This document shows positions 63,858-64,000 of a DNA stretch of 64,000 nucleotides, piece after piece. The position numbers and the translations under genes are program-made. The number at the start of each line of letters is the position of its first letter. The first letter of the stretch is position 1. Source of the stretch: an uncultured Roseburia sp. (GTDB lineage: Bacteria > Bacillota_A > Clostridia > Lachnospirales > Lachnospiraceae); assembly GCA_900753715.1 (NCBI GenBank), contig CAAEAE010000103.1, positions 143,339-207,338 on the forward strand, read 5' to 3'. The notes under the pieces were generated by a model. The model had not been told where the DNA came from and did not search any database. It worked only from the letters and a program-made list of their open reading frames with translations.

Positions 63858-64000
63858 ATGAATACAGTTAGAATGATTTTATGTGGAAATGTTGAAGATA
63901 GCAGAATGAATCCAGGTGAAAAGGTAGGAGTAGTATCAGTGGTTTTTGTTTCTACAGAGGAGGAAAAAATTAAGAATAAACTTAAAAAATTGCAAGATAA
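63858..64000 (+). CDS. 3'-truncated ORF of the integrated element, unknown function
   Basis: ATG at 63858 with GGAGGAGGA 6-14 bases upstream, open for 47 codons to the window end (begins MNTVRMILCGNVEDS and includes a Glu/Lys-rich helix). The strong RBS supports a real gene. Too little is present to assign a family. Confidence 0.55.
   Translation, partial: MNTVRMILCGNVEDSRMNPGEKVGVVSVVFVSTEEEKIKNKLKKLQD

Larger units (their letters stand above)
61785..64000. mobile_element. One end of an integrated element at tRNA-Leu(AAG), continuing past the window
   Basis: From about the tRNA 3' end to the window end the DNA is visibly A+T-richer and codon use shifts to A/T-ending codons. It starts with a tyrosine integrase oriented toward the tRNA, the classic layout of elements integrated at tRNA 3' ends. 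The far end and the second att copy are outside the window, so the type (ICE, prophage, satellite or island) is unknown. Confidence 0.65.

Overview
The window is a 64 kb chromosomal segment of a motile, anaerobic, low-to-mid-GC Gram-positive bacterium. It is most likely a member of the Lachnospiraceae (Clostridia; Roseburia/Agathobacter-like). The case rests on AGGAGG ribosome-binding sites, frequent TTG/GTG starts, TTGACA/TATAAT promoters, a ferredoxin-dependent four-subunit 2-oxoacid oxidoreductase, split transketolase, DapL-type lysine/DAP synthesis, CheV and chemoreceptor genes, and lipoproteins with classical lipoboxes. Family assignments come from motifs read by eye; no database search was possible.

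Layout. 1-2.8 kb: two ABC exporter half-transporters (the first cut by the window edge). 2.8-8.1 kb: a signalling block of TPR-GGDEF protein, small membrane protein, OmpR-type regulator, histidine kinase and lipoprotein. 8.2-12.7 kb: cheV, an acidic/lysine-rich membrane protein of unknown function, hisH, hisF and ung. 13-17.6 kb: a short FliD-like protein with overlapping sigma-A and sigma-28-like promoter elements, mnmA behind a structured leader, and a short metH. 17.7-26 kb: a duplicated CmpB-type membrane protein, a four-subunit oxidoreductase with a LysR regulator, a CNNM/CorC-type protein and guaB. 26-32 kb: eukaryotic-type hisA, glnA and an ANTAR regulator, then dapL, then a metal exporter and Fur-family regulator behind a 7-1-7 operator. 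32-40 kb: typA, a tandem-OB protein, an Xaa-Pro aminopeptidase, a ZIP transporter, small genes, RNase HI and araR. 40-43 kb: a BMP-type binding lipoprotein paired with a chemoreceptor. 43-47.7 kb: phosphate (PiT, DUF47, Na/Pi) and undecaprenyl-phosphate (DUF368/PopT) transport. 47.7-49.7 kb: CE2-like esterase and RluA. 49.8-57.5 kb: an L-arabinose operon (kinase, araA, transaldolase, two transketolase subunits, araD, galM) with a palindromic operator candidate. 57.6-61.4 kb: an HMA protein, a MarR-MATE pair, a YfcE phosphodiesterase and YitT.

At about 61.4-61.8 kb two divergent leucine tRNA genes (CAG and the unusual AAG) mark a boundary. Beyond it the DNA is visibly A+T-richer and carries a tyrosine integrase facing the tRNA, a small unknown gene, two perfect palindromes and a truncated ORF. 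This looks like one end of an integrated element that continues past the window. Its integrase is interrupted by one in-frame TGA.

How it fits together: arabinose is isomerised, phosphorylated, epimerised to xylulose-5-phosphate and fed through transketolase and transaldolase, with AraR encoded 10 kb upstream. Nitrogen and histidine metabolism are linked by hisA-glnA-ANTAR. Phosphate import sits beside recycling of the phosphate-carrying cell-wall lipid carrier. The most unusual items are the TGA-split integrase with its flanking palindromes, the Fur-type operator followed by a leader terminator, the BMP-chemoreceptor pair without a permease, the eukaryotic-type HisA, the PopT-phosphate cluster and the unassigned mnmA leader RNA. 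No complete new defence or mobile system can be demonstrated from this window alone.
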